Shown: positions 8,345-16,922 of the stretch, piece after piece
Layout of the letters: each line of letters starts with the position of its first letter
Numbering within the stretch: the first letter of the stretch is position 1
NCBI RefSeq assembly: GCF_002860205.1
Contig: NZ_PGVB01000015.1
Span: 1-64,000 of the forward strand
Origin: Bacillus sp. T33-2
Lineage (GTDB): Bacteria > Bacillota > Bacilli > Bacillales > Cytobacillaceae
DNA length: 64,000 bases
Direction of reading: 5' to 3'
Translations under genes and position numbers: made by a program
Notes under the pieces: model-generated
The model's input: only the letters and a program-made list of their open reading frames with translations
Database searches by the model: none
Told to the model about the DNA's origin: nothing

Positions 8345-8362
8345 GAGTACGATGTCGTACTC
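8345..8362. promoter_or_regulatory. Operator palindrome upstream of the acyl-CoA dehydrogenase
   Basis: GAGTACGA-TG-TCGTACTC is a perfect 8-2-8 inverted repeat just before the ribosome binding site at 8371. Its core matches the tetR operator at 7638-7653. Binding here would block the start of transcription or elongation of the fatty-acid operon. Confidence 0.65.
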
Positions 8363-8384
8363 CCTATTGAAGGAGGTATTGTAA

Positions 8385-9551
8385 TTGCTTGATCAAGTAT
8401 CGAAACAAGGTTTGAGTTTTCAGCTCTCTGATGAACAGGAGGAAATCCGCAAATGGGCAAGGGGCTTTGCCGAAAAAGAAATCCGGCCTGTTGCCCCGGA
8501 GTATGATGAAAAAGAAGAATTTCCAATGGAAGTGCTGTATAAAGCTGCAAAGGTGGGTCTCACAAACTACCCTGTACCCGAAGAATATGGAGGCGGAGGG
8601 CTGACAAACGTAATGTCTGCCTGCCTCATCATGGAGGAGCTGTACTGGGGTTGTGCCGGAATTGCCACATCCTTGTCTGCTGCGGGCCTTGCCGGGCTGC
8701 CAATCTATTATATGGGTTCAGAAGAACAAAAGAGGAAGTGGATCCCTTACCTGTGCGACCCGGACAATCCCCGCCTTGGGGCCATGGCGTTGACAGAACC
8801 TGGTGCCGGGTCAGATGTGAAAGCCATCAAGACAACAGCTGTCCGCGATGGAGACGAATGGGTGCTGAACGGCCGGAAGTGTTTTATCTCCAATGGCGGG
8901 ATTGCAGACCTCTATGTCGTCTTTGCAAAAACAGATCCCGAGGGAGGCTACCACGGTGTATCAGCGTTCATTGTCCCAGGCGATACTTCCGGATTAACAG
9001 GAGGGAAGAAGGAACGAAAAATGGGAATCCGTGCTTCCTATACTGGCGATGTGATTCTGGAGGATGTCCGCGTCCCGGCTGAAAACCTGCTTGGCCAGGA
9101 AAACATGGCCTTTTTCGGCGCCATGCAGATGCTCGAATATTCCCGCCCTGCCGTCGCTGCAGGAGCCGTCGGCGTCGCCAGGGCCGCCTATGAATACGCG
9201 CTTGACTATGCAAAACAGCGGGTCCAGTTCGGGAAACCGATTTTTAAAAACCAGGAAATCGCCCATATGCTGGCAGAGATGAAAATAAAAATTGACGCTT
9301 CCCGTTTACTCACATGGAGGGCGGCGGAGCTCGCTGACCGGGGACAGTCCTGTGCGGTTGAGGGCAGCATGGCTAAAGCATTTGCCGCTGAAACAGCAAT
9401 GTGGGTGACAACCAATGCCGTACAAATCCTCGGGGGCTATGGGTACATGAGGGACTATCCGGTTGAGAAATGGATGCGGGACGCCAAGATTCTTTCTATC
9501 TATGAAGGTACGACCCAGATTCAGAAAAAAGTGATCGCGGCAGGACTTTAG
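8385..9551 (+). CDS. Acyl-CoA dehydrogenase
   Basis: This FAD enzyme catalyses the first step of beta-oxidation, acyl-CoA to trans-2-enoyl-CoA. At 388 residues it has the usual length. The FAD/substrate motif LTEPGAGSDV lies near residue 131. C-terminal GGYGYMRDYPVEKWMRDAK and IYEGTTQIQ follow, and Glu374 in the latter is the expected catalytic base. Translation starts at TTG 8385 behind AGGAGG with 8-nt spacing; no ATG or GTG fits better. It is the first gene of the operon and lies immediately after the operator palindrome. Confidence 0.9.
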   Translation: MLDQVSKQGLSFQLSDEQEEIRKWARGFAEKEIRPVAPEYDEKEEFPMEVLYKAAKVGLTNYPVPEEYGGGGLTNVMSACLIMEELYWGCAGIATSLSAAGLAGLPIYYMGSEEQKRKWIPYLCDPDNPRLGAMALTEPGAGSDVKAIKTTAVRDGDEWVLNGRKCFISNGGIADLYVVFAKTDPEGGYHGVSAFIVPGDTSGLTGGKKERKMGIRASYTGDVILEDVRVPAENLLGQENMAFFGAMQMLEYSRPAVAAGAVGVARAAYEYALDYAKQRVQFGKPIFKNQEIAHMLAEMKIKIDASRLLTWRAAELADRGQSCAVEGSMAKAFAAETAMWVTTNAVQILGGYGYMRDYPVEKWMRDAKILSIYEGTTQIQKKVIAAGL

Positions 9552-9652
9552 GAAATTACAGCCGCGTGTAAGCCCAGATTGCAGTAAATGAAACAAGTGC
9601 TCTAAGTGTCGGTTTAATTTTTTCAATTTTCAATATAAGGAGGAAAAGCAAA

Positions 9653-10018
9653 ATGTCAAAATCAATCAAAGAATTAACTGTAAAGGAAACATGGCAGGAA
9701 ATTGAAAGGGTAATGAATGAAAATCCGCAGCCTTTTGAAGGACTAAATGCTGTTTACCAATACGATATTATAGGTGAAGACGGCGGCACCTACCAGCTTC
9801 ATTTGGCAGATGGCAAGGCTCGGGTCGTCGAAGGAGAAGAAACTGAAGCGGACTGTACCCTCACCCAAACACCGGAGAATTTTAAAGATATGATATCAGG
9901 CAATTTAAATGGAACAGCAGCTTTCATGACTGGCAAGCTTAAGGTCAAGGGAAGCATTGGACTGGCAATGAAGCTGGAGGGGATTTTGCGGCAGTACGAT
10001 GTCAACCAGTATACATGA
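9653..10018 (+). CDS. SCP2 sterol-carrier-domain protein
   Basis: A 121-residue protein made of a single SCP2 domain, a lipid-binding fold that holds fatty acids or acyl-CoA in a hydrophobic tunnel. Visible family features are ADGKARVVEGEETEADCTLT and the closing KLKVKGSIGLAMKLEGIL. It starts at ATG 9653 behind AAGGAGG. Lying between an acyl-CoA dehydrogenase and an acyl-CoA synthetase, it probably carries or buffers the acyl substrate of the pathway (inference). Confidence 0.8.
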   Translation: MSKSIKELTVKETWQEIERVMNENPQPFEGLNAVYQYDIIGEDGGTYQLHLADGKARVVEGEETEADCTLTQTPENFKDMISGNLNGTAAFMTGKLKVKGSIGLAMKLEGILRQYDVNQYT

Positions 10019-10026
10019 TGTTTCCC

Positions 10027-10052
10027 GGCCCGGTTACTGGCTGAGCCGGGCC
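10027..10052 (+). other. GC-rich hairpin between SCP2 and synthetase genes
   Basis: GGCCCGG (10027-10033) pairs with CCGGGCC (10046-10052). No T-run follows, so this is more likely a weak pause or an mRNA processing/stability element inside the operon than a full terminator. Confidence 0.5.
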
Positions 10053-10108
10053 TAATACTCGTTCGCCACGACTTTTTGACCAAAGCTTTATAAAAGGGGA
10101 GGAGCCCA

Positions 10109-12007
10109 GTGAAGGCCAAAAATTTGTTGGACGTTGTCTATCGTACGGTGAAAAAGTACCCCGACAAGGATGCCCTGATGTGGAAGAGTGAAGGAAAGTA
10201 CCGGGGCATCACATACCGGGAGTTTTGGGACGAAATAAAAAACACGGCGGCCGGCCTTGTGCGGCTTGGGATCGCCGCCGATGACAAGGTGGCGATTTTA
10301 TCAGAGAACAATCCGAAATGGCCTATTTCAGACCTTGCCATTTTAAGCCTGGGAGCAGTTTCCGTACCCATCTATCCGACCCTTCCTCCAGACCAGGTGT
10401 CTTACATTCTCCAAAATGCTGACTGCAAAGCGGCCATTGTCGAAAATGACGAACAGCTGCAAAAAGTGTTGAGCTGCGAACCTGCAGGACTTTCCATCAT
10501 CGTCATGCATCCCGGACATACATTTTTGCCAAGTGAACATATCATCTCGTTTCTCCAGCTTGCAACGATGGGGGCAGACCAGCCTGTCGCTGAATGGGAA
10601 TACATGTGGATGGAAATCGACCGTGACCAACTGGCCACGATCATCCATACATCGGGCACAACCGGCCAGCCTAAAGGCGCGATGCTGACCCATGGGAATT
10701 TTCTTGCCAATATTGAGGGTGTCCACTTCTGGTGCGTGGAAGCGACATCCGCCGACACAATGCTTTCTTATCTTCCGCTTTCCCATGTATTCGAACGGAT
10801 GGCCGGGCAGTTCATGCCGCTTTCAGTTGGCGCCACGATTGCGTACGCAGAGAGCATCGACACGATCCCACAAAACCTCCAGGAAGTAAGGCCGACCGTC
10901 ATGACAAGCGTGCCGAGACTATTTGAAAAAGTGTATGCGAGAGTCCAGGAACAGATTGAAGCAGGAACTCCCCTGCGTCGGAAAATTTTTGACTGGGCAG
11001 TGGGTATTGGCCTGGAACGTTACGAATACCTGTCCAACTCAACCGTAGACCAGTTAATTTTAAAGGAGATGCCTGCCCAGCTGCGCCGCAGGTGGAATTT
11101 TGCCAACCGGCTTGTTTACAACAAAGTAAAATCAAACCTGGGCGGACGGCTGCGCGGGATGATTTCAGGCGGGGCTGCCCTGAACCCGGAGATATCAAGG
11201 TTTTTCTGGGCGATTGATATCCCGGTCCTTGAAGGGTACGGACTGACGGAAACCTCCCCGGTGATTGCAACAAATCCAATGACAAGGGCGAAAATTGGAA
11301 CTGTCGGTATGCCGCTTCCCAACCTGGAAGTGCAAATTGCCCCTGACGGCGAGGTGCTTGTAAAAGGGCCAAGCGTCATGAAGGGCTATTATAAGAACCC
11401 GGAAGCAACGGCTGAACAATTTGACGGCGAATGGTTCCGCACAGGTGATATTGGTTCTATGGACGAGGACGGGTTCCTTAAAATTGTGGACAGGAAAAAA
11501 CGCCTGCTTATTTTATCGACGGGCAAGAACGTAGCACCCCAGCATATCGAAAATGCAATAAACCAGAGTATGTTCATTGATAATAGTGTCATTATCGGGC
11601 AGGGCCGGAAGTACGTGGTTGCCGTCATCATCCCTGACTTTGAATATCTGTCCGCCTGGGCCCGCAAACATGGGGTTAAAGGAAACAGTCACCTTGAAAT
11701 TGCCGCGGACAACGCAGTCCAGGAACTTTTGTCCCATGAGGTTGAAAGGCTCACCGAATCGCTTGCCCCGTTTGAACAGCCGAAAAAAATAATCATCGCC
11801 GCAAATGAATGGACTGTTGAATCTGGGGAACTGACGCCGTCCTTAAAGGTGCGTTACCGGTATGTAGAGGATAAATACCGGGATGTCATTGAAACGACTT
11901 ATTTTGAATCCGCTTACATACAGATATGCCATTCCATGGATGAAGCGGCCGCTGCAAAATCGGTAAAGGAAAACGGGGAGGGAAATGTCCATGAAATTAC
12001 CACTTGA
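10109..12007 (+). CDS. Long-chain fatty-acyl-CoA synthetase (AMP-forming)
   Basis: It activates fatty acids to acyl-CoA through an acyl-adenylate. The AMP-binding P-loop TSGTTGQPKGAMLTHGN lies near residue 180, YGLTETSPV near 375, and the hinge region GEWFRTGDIG then KNVAPQHIENAI near 445-490. At 632 residues it fits the long FAA1-like branch (COG1022). The start is GTG 10109 behind AAGGGGAGG. The 3' end overlaps the SDR gene by 17 nt. It would supply the acyl-CoA used by the dehydrogenase upstream. Confidence 0.9.
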   Translation: MKAKNLLDVVYRTVKKYPDKDALMWKSEGKYRGITYREFWDEIKNTAAGLVRLGIAADDKVAILSENNPKWPISDLAILSLGAVSVPIYPTLPPDQVSYILQNADCKAAIVENDEQLQKVLSCEPAGLSIIVMHPGHTFLPSEHIISFLQLATMGADQPVAEWEYMWMEIDRDQLATIIHTSGTTGQPKGAMLTHGNFLANIEGVHFWCVEATSADTMLSYLPLSHVFERMAGQFMPLSVGATIAYAESIDTIPQNLQEVRPTVMTSVPRLFEKVYARVQEQIEAGTPLRRKIFDWAVGIGLERYEYLSNSTVDQLILKEMPAQLRRRWNFANRLVYNKVKSNLGGRLRGMISGGAALNPEISRFFWAIDIPVLEGYGLTETSPVIATNPMTRAKIGTVGMPLPNLEVQIAPDGEVLVKGPSVMKGYYKNPEATAEQFDGEWFRTGDIGSMDEDGFLKIVDRKKRLLILSTGKNVAPQHIENAINQSMFIDNSVIIGQGRKYVVAVIIPDFEYLSAWARKHGVKGNSHLEIAADNAVQELLSHEVERLTESLAPFEQPKKIIIAANEWTVESGELTPSLKVRYRYVEDKYRDVIETTYFESAYIQICHSMDEAAAAKSVKENGEGNVHEITT

Positions 12008-12824
12008 AGGGAAAGTCGCGTTGGTCACCGGCGCATCAAGGGGACTGGGCCGGACTGACGCCCTGACGCTTGCTAAAGCTGGTGCGGATGTTGTTGTGAC
12101 AGATATTTTAATAGAAGAAGACGAGAGGATCGAGGAAACCTCCGAAAGGTTAGGACCAATCGCCATGGTGATGACTCAAACCAAACAGGTCTATACGAAA
12201 TCGACTACGGAAGAAATAAAAGCAATCGGCCGCCGGTCTGCCGCTTATCGAATGGATGTAACAAATCGTGAAGAGGTCGGTTCAATCATTGAAAAAGTTG
12301 TCGGTGAATTTGGCAGGATCGATATTTTGGTTAATAATGCCGCCACACTTGACCACACTGTCAAGCTTGAAGAACAGAATGACGAATTCTGGGAGCGGGA
12401 CCTGAATGTTAATCTGACTGGCGCTTATAATTGCTGTAAAGCCGTCTGGCCTCACATGAAAAAGCAAAATTGGGGGCGCATCATCAATATGGCGTCAGTC
12501 GCAGGGACGATGGGCGGGTACGGGCAGGCGAGCTACTCGACAACGAAAGCGGGGATTCTCGGGCTCACGAAGACCCTTGCCCTTGAAGGGGCTAAATATA
12601 ATATTACTGTCAATGCCGTCATTCCAGGAATCATCAACACGGAGGCATTCCAGCTGACAAGTCCGGCGATGCGGGAACGGATGATTAAGCGTACAGTGTT
12701 CAAAAGGCCTGGTGAGCCCGAGGATATCGCGAATGCCATTGGTTTTCTTGTTTCTGAACAGGCAAGCTATATCACGGGTATCGGGCTTCCGGTTACAGGG
12801 GGCATCGATTTATTTACGTTCTAG
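11991..12824 (+). CDS. Short-chain dehydrogenase/reductase
   Basis: An NAD(P)-dependent oxidoreductase of the classical SDR fold. TGASRGLGR near the N-terminus binds the cofactor, followed by NNAA. The catalytic Ser is in MASVAGT and the Tyr/Lys pair in YSTTKAG. An insert after residue 45 is longer than in FabG. In this operon it could act as a 3-hydroxyacyl-CoA dehydrogenase (inference). ATG 11991 is better spaced from GGGAGGG than ATG 11985, which would be only 3 nt away. Confidence 0.85.
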   Translation: MKLPLEGKVALVTGASRGLGRTDALTLAKAGADVVVTDILIEEDERIEETSERLGPIAMVMTQTKQVYTKSTTEEIKAIGRRSAAYRMDVTNREEVGSIIEKVVGEFGRIDILVNNAATLDHTVKLEEQNDEFWERDLNVNLTGAYNCCKAVWPHMKKQNWGRIINMASVAGTMGGYGQASYSTTKAGILGLTKTLALEGAKYNITVNAVIPGIINTEAFQLTSPAMRERMIKRTVFKRPGEPEDIANAIGFLVSEQASYITGIGLPVTGGIDLFTF

Positions 12825-12852
12825 AATATGGAGGAGAGGGAGGATCTTTTAG

Positions 12853-13665
12853 ATGAAAACAGACGCAAGGCAGTGTCTCGTCGAAACAAAGGATCGGGTA
12901 ATGATGATTACGATCAACCGCCCGCCTATGAACACATTGAGTAGGAGTACATTGTATGAAATTGAAGAAATACTGGCAGAAGCCGAGACAGATCCTGAAG
13001 TAGGGGCAGTGTTATTGTCAGGCACGGGCGAAAAAATCTTCTCGGCGGGTGCGGACATTTCTGAATTCGGCATAGTTGGGGATCGAGAACAGGCCAATAA
13101 AATGCTGCTAAGGATGCATGAATTATTTAACCGGATCGAAAATTACCCGAAGCCGGTGATAGCCTGCCTCAATGGAAAAGCTCTTGGAGGAGGCAATGAG
13201 CTGCAAATGGCCTGCCATCTGGCGATTGCATCAGAAACCGCGGAACTTGGCCTGCCCGAGGTCAAACTAGGAATTATCCCGGGATACGGCGGAACCCAGC
13301 GGCTCCCGCGGCTGATCGGCAGGAGGCGGGCACTTGAGCTGATGCTGAGTGGAGAAAGGATTTCCGCACAAACTGCGCTTGAGTATGGCCTCGTCAACCG
13401 TGTTGTCCCGCCTGAGTCACTCCGGCAGGAAGCATTCAAGTGGGCAGCTGCACTTGCAGCCGGCGCCCCCCTTGCCATCAAAGGGATACTTGATTCAACC
13501 ATAAGAGGGGGTGAATTGGACATGGATGAAGGGCTGGCAATAGAACGTGAAAATTCGCTGGCAGTAGCCGGGTCCGAAGATGCCATTGAGGGTGTTACAG
13601 CATTCTTTTCGAAGAGGAAGCCTAAGTTTGAATACAGCCATGGAAAAGGGACACCTCTGCCATAA
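12853..13665 (+). CDS. Enoyl-CoA hydratase/isomerase
   Basis: A crotonase-fold enzyme that hydrates trans-2-enoyl-CoA in beta-oxidation. Visible signatures are FSAGADISEF (oxyanion hole and CoA binding), GGGNELQMACHLAIA, and LPEVKLGIIPGYGGTQRLPRLIG with the catalytic Glu. Length is 270 residues, typical for the family. ATG 12853 follows GAGGGAGG. It is the last gene of the operon. No thiolase is present here, so the cycle must be completed elsewhere in the genome. Confidence 0.9.
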   Translation: MKTDARQCLVETKDRVMMITINRPPMNTLSRSTLYEIEEILAEAETDPEVGAVLLSGTGEKIFSAGADISEFGIVGDREQANKMLLRMHELFNRIENYPKPVIACLNGKALGGGNELQMACHLAIASETAELGLPEVKLGIIPGYGGTQRLPRLIGRRRALELMLSGERISAQTALEYGLVNRVVPPESLRQEAFKWAAALAAGAPLAIKGILDSTIRGGELDMDEGLAIERENSLAVAGSEDAIEGVTAFFSKRKPKFEYSHGKGTPLP

Positions 13666-13712
13666 TTCAGGGACACTTAGGACAAAAAATAGTGACACGT
13701 CTGCCATCATGA

Positions 13713-13844
13713 GAGCCACCCTAGGATACGTTAACGGACTAGACGTGCACTGTACATGGAGAGGCGGGCATGATAGCCTTGTTGGCTAAGCCAGCCCCAT
13801 GAATGCTGGCTTCCTGGCTGGGAATCCATGCCCGCAGAGGCTCC
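13713..13844 (+). ncRNA. Unassigned structured RNA candidate
   Basis: Nested hairpins suggest a conserved RNA. GCGGGCATG (13764-13772) pairs with CATGCCCGC (13827-13835). It encloses TAGCC-TTGTT-GGCTA (13774-13788) and AGCCAGC/GCTGGCT (13789-13795 with 13805-13811). CTGGCT at 13814-13819 competes for the same left arm. Outside, GGAG (13758-13761) pairs with CTCC (13841-13844), or GAGCC (13713-13717) with GGCTC (13839-13843). No ORF of note accompanies it. A relic or stand-alone guide RNA of a TnpB/IscB-type element, or another regulatory RNA, are possibilities; I cannot name the class. The rest of 13666-13990 shows no gene. Confidence 0.5.
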
Positions 13845-13992
13845 TTGTAAAGTGACAATCTGGTACCACTGACTAATTGCAGAACCCTTTTTTTATTGGT
13901 GGCTTATCTGCTAGACTAGTGGCTCTCAACTTTGGCATAAGTGGCACTATGTCATGGCAATATTCAAAGTTTAAGGGGAAATAAAATCACAA

Positions 13993-14022
13993 GGGGATTA
14001 GCTGCGGCTGATCTCTTTTTTT
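13993..14022 (+). terminator. Terminator after the structured RNA region
   Basis: GATTAGC (13996-14002) pairs with GCTGATC (14007-14013) with one G-U, extended by two pairs, then a run of seven T. It separates the fatty-acid operon and RNA from the signalling cassette. Confidence 0.7.
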
Positions 14023-14180
14023 AGTTAACGAATTGTAGTCTCCTATCCAAGAAATCAAATCTAAAAAAATAGCTCTTATTGAAAACATTCGCTTTAGTTT
14101 TTGAAAATGTTCATAAACACTCCTTTAAAAAGACTATAATACATTTAAAATTTAATAAGATGATAAATTTAGACAAAATG

Positions 14181-14209
14181 TAACAAAATTTGACAAGGAT
14201 TGATATAAT
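14181..14209 (+). promoter_or_regulatory. Extended -10 promoter of the signalling cassette
   Basis: TAACAA (14181-14186), 17 nt, TATAAT (14204-14209), preceded by TG one base upstream (TGaTATAAT). A TTGACA at 14190 is too close to serve as its -35. Region 14023-14180 is AT-rich with no gene. Confidence 0.6.
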
Positions 14210-14254
14210 AATAAGAAAATATTACTATCTCCAACTCCAGGGAGCTGACAAGTA

Positions 14255-15505
14255 ATGAAAGATGTTAATCAAACCTCAATCCTAATGTTTGAGGAAGTAA
14301 AGGCCATGAAATTTTTTTTATGGGTATTTTATATAGTACTAATTTTATATGACCTTGTGTATTATTTTATATTCCCAATGTATGCTAAAGGGTATATTGA
14401 TTTTTTAGATGATGGGTGGATATTTTGGTTCCACCTCCTGTTGTTCTTATTACTGCCACTAGCTGCTCATTTTTTCAAGGCAGGGAAACCTCATGTAATA
14501 AAATATATGTACTTAATCGGTTATTTGGTAGGGGATTTTTTAGTATATATCGTTACCTACTGGGCAACTAGGGACAAAGATTTTTATGGTGGACATGTTT
14601 TAGAAGTTTACTTGATCTTTTTTTCACCGATCTTTGTAAATTATAGATTTTTCTGGGTTCTCACTATAGGCCTTCTGTTGAAATACTTGTTTTTTGGAGT
14701 TTTCGTCCAAACCGTTACAGTTCTTTTTCCAATTGGGTTAATTATTTTCTTTTCTTTTATATCTTGGATTTTGCTCAATCGTTTTCACTCGTATATCCAA
14801 GGGATTACCTCTGTATATGAGGATTTGAGGCAAAAGGAGAAATTTGCAGTGATTGGCCAGATGGCTACTGCGATTGGTCATGAGATTAGAAATCCTTTGT
14901 CCTCACTTAAAGGGTTTACGCAACTCGAACAGGAAAAACACCCGGAGGATAAAGAAAATTATTCCATTATGTTAAATGAAATTGACCGTATAAACTCCAT
15001 TGCTTCGGATTTATTAGTGTTAGGGAAACCTGCAACCGTCAAAAAACAAAATAAAAATATAAAAGCTATTTTAATCTATGTAGAATCGGTTGTTAGGCCT
15101 CAGGCAGAAAGAGAAGGAGTAAACATTCATTTACATATCGAGGAGAACATCCCGGAAATGATTTGTGATGAAAACCAAATAAAACAAGTATTTATCAACC
15201 TATTGAAAAATGCTATAGAATCCATGCCAGGGGGCGGCAACATAACAGTTAATGCACATCATTATGATGCTAACGTCACTGTAAATGTTGGTGATGAAGG
15301 ATGTGGTATTCCAAAAGATACGCTGGAAAAGTTGGGTGAACCATTTTTTACGACTAAGAATACTGGCACTGGACTTGGTTTAATGGTGACCAAAAAAATT
15401 ATTGACGAGCATAGGGGAACCATTTTTATTGAAAGCGAAATTGGTAAAGGAACTATAGTAAAGCTGACATTGCCTACAGAACCTAACAATTCAAATGTAT
15501 TGTAA
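14255..15505 (+). CDS. Membrane sensor histidine kinase of the CWWC-peptide cassette
   Basis: A 416-residue kinase. Residues about 19-178 form about six membrane segments with short loops and no separate extracellular domain, resembling peptide-sensing kinases such as AgrC or KinB in layout only. The H-box is GHEIRNPLSS with His209. The N-box (FINLLKNAIESM), DEGCGIP and TGTGLGLMVTKKI complete an intact ATPase. The nearest B. subtilis type is the sporulation-kinase class that feeds phosphorelays. No response regulator is adjacent. The membrane domain is paralogous to that of the next gene. AT content is visibly higher than in the flanking operons, hinting at transfer. Confidence 0.8.
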   Translation: MKDVNQTSILMFEEVKAMKFFLWVFYIVLILYDLVYYFIFPMYAKGYIDFLDDGWIFWFHLLLFLLLPLAAHFFKAGKPHVIKYMYLIGYLVGDFLVYIVTYWATRDKDFYGGHVLEVYLIFFSPIFVNYRFFWVLTIGLLLKYLFFGVFVQTVTVLFPIGLIIFFSFISWILLNRFHSYIQGITSVYEDLRQKEKFAVIGQMATAIGHEIRNPLSSLKGFTQLEQEKHPEDKENYSIMLNEIDRINSIASDLLVLGKPATVKKQNKNIKAILIYVESVVRPQAEREGVNIHLHIEENIPEMICDENQIKQVFINLLKNAIESMPGGGNITVNAHHYDANVTVNVGDEGCGIPKDTLEKLGEPFFTTKNTGTGLGLMVTKKIIDEHRGTIFIESEIGKGTIVKLTLPTEPNNSNVL

Positions 15506-15601
15506 AAAATACAGTGGAACTATGTTTAACAAGATATGTTAAAAGATCAGATTGACTTGGCGATATTAATATTGAATTGTGAAACTTATGCGGGGTATGA
15601 T

Positions 15602-16792
15602 ATGTATTTTAACAAGGATGATCTTATATTAATCAACGAAGAACAGCGAGCTGTAAAATGGTTTTTAATACTGTTTTATTTTATATATATTTTTTACGAG
15701 GTTTTTTACCATGTATTTTATAAAAAAATAGTTATAAATTTACCTCAAAACATAAATTATTGGATGTATTTTTGTTTGCTAATACTTTTACCGATTGCTT
15801 TGTTGTTAGTTCGTAATCACAAAATCTATTTCATAAAGTATGTGTTTGTGGTCAGTTATATAGTTTTTTCAATTATTAATGAAACCCTTATATATCAAGA
15901 TAGTTCGCATGAATATAAAAGCGGTAATGCAGTAGAAGTCATGTTATTATTATTCTCCCCCATGTTTATTAACACTAGATTTTTCTGGGTTGTGACAGGG
16001 GGATTAATTAGTAAATACCTGTTTATTGGTTTGTTATTACAATCAAATCAGGCATTTTTTCCAATACCACTAGTCATAATTTTTGCTGGAATAGCTTTTA
16101 TCCTTTTAAAACGGTTTCAAGGATATGTGAAGGCAGTTAAAACCACGTACAACAAACAATTACAAGGGATAGTCAAAGGGGTTATTGCTACGATTGAGTT
16201 AAAAGATCCCTATACACGGGGGCATAGCGAACGAGTAGCATACTATGCGAAATTATTGGCAAAGGCAACACGAAGATTTACAAAAGTCGATCTGGAAGAT
16301 TTTCACAATTCGTGTTTATTACATGATATTGGAAAAGTTAATATTCCTGATTCAATCCTTATGAAACCAGGAAGATTATCAAAAGATGAATTTGAACTAA
16401 TTAAAACACATCCTGTAGTTGGGGCGGATGCCATCAAAAAAGTTTGCGGATTGGGTGAAAGCATTGATGTTATTCAGTCACACCATGAAAGATGGGATGG
16501 AAATGGATATCCAAAACAGTTAAAAGGAAATCAAATACCTTATCTTGCTCGTGTTGTGTCAATTGCCGATGCATTTGATGCTATGACTTCCTCACGCTCC
16601 TACCGGGAAGCTTTGTCAGTGGAAGTAGCTTATGAGCGAATAATTGAGGGTGCGGGAACTCAATTTGATCCGGATCTAGTAGAGGTTTTTAAGCAAGTTT
16701 ATCCTGAGTGGGTAGCTTTCCATCGGAACTATCCAAGTAATAACAAATTACCGTTTCAAAATGAAACGTTTAGACAGGAGGTGTTAGAATGA
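15602..16792 (+). CDS. HD-GYP domain protein with the same membrane sensor
   Basis: Residues about 19-172 align with the membrane domain of the preceding kinase. SPMFINTRFFWVV here matches SPIFVNYRFFWVL there. The C-terminal half is an HD-GYP domain with HDIGK (241-245) and HHERWDGNGYP (294-304), so it probably hydrolyses c-di-GMP. ATG 15602 is chosen over 15536 because it has GGGG upstream and makes the two N-termini align without gaps (21 residues before the first helix in both). The stop codon overlaps the ATG of the peptide gene (ATGA). Known HD-GYP proteins are c-di-GMP phosphodiesterases; the activity here is inferred. Confidence 0.8.
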   Translation: MYFNKDDLILINEEQRAVKWFLILFYFIYIFYEVFYHVFYKKIVINLPQNINYWMYFCLLILLPIALLLVRNHKIYFIKYVFVVSYIVFSIINETLIYQDSSHEYKSGNAVEVMLLLFSPMFINTRFFWVVTGGLISKYLFIGLLLQSNQAFFPIPLVIIFAGIAFILLKRFQGYVKAVKTTYNKQLQGIVKGVIATIELKDPYTRGHSERVAYYAKLLAKATRRFTKVDLEDFHNSCLLHDIGKVNIPDSILMKPGRLSKDEFELIKTHPVVGADAIKKVCGLGESIDVIQSHHERWDGNGYPKQLKGNQIPYLARVVSIADAFDAMTSSRSYREALSVEVAYERIIEGAGTQFDPDLVEVFKQVYPEWVAFHRNYPSNNKLPFQNETFRQEVLE

Positions 16793-16857
16793 AAATCCGG
16801 AAACTAGAAGGAGTAAAAACTACTTGCTGGTGGTGTATTATAATTGGACTTAAATAA
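16789..16857 (+). CDS. 22-residue CWWC peptide, putative signal or RiPP precursor
   Basis: A 23-codon ORF starts at ATG 16789, overlapping the HD-GYP stop codon, behind AGGAGG with 6-nt spacing. The peptide starts MKIRKLEG and ends CWWCIIIGLK: a basic N-terminal half and a hydrophobic C-terminal half with two Cys flanking two Trp. A following hairpin separates it from a protease with a PqqD-like recognition domain. This order (sensors, short precursor, partial terminator, maturation protease) resembles peptide pheromone or RiPP loci. I know no described family with this motif. It is too short for routine gene finders. Confidence 0.65.
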   Translation: MKIRKLEGVKTTCWWCIIIGLK

Positions 16858-16870
16858 TTTACACGGGAGG

Positions 16871-16900
16871 GGATGCTTGGCTATACGCAAGCATCCTTTA
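16871..16900 (+). terminator. Hairpin between peptide and protease genes
   Basis: GGATGCTTG (16871-16879) pairs perfectly with CAAGCATCC (16888-16896), followed by TTTAATTT. The short T-run suggests partial termination, which would give more peptide than protease mRNA, as in many precursor-peptide operons (inference). Confidence 0.6.
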
Positions 16901-16922
16901 ATTTAGTAAAAAGGGTGTTCCT

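Noticed and set aside
13580-13789. A 69-codon ORF entering the structured RNA region
   Set aside because: It begins inside the enoyl-CoA hydratase gene in another frame and lacks any initiation signal.
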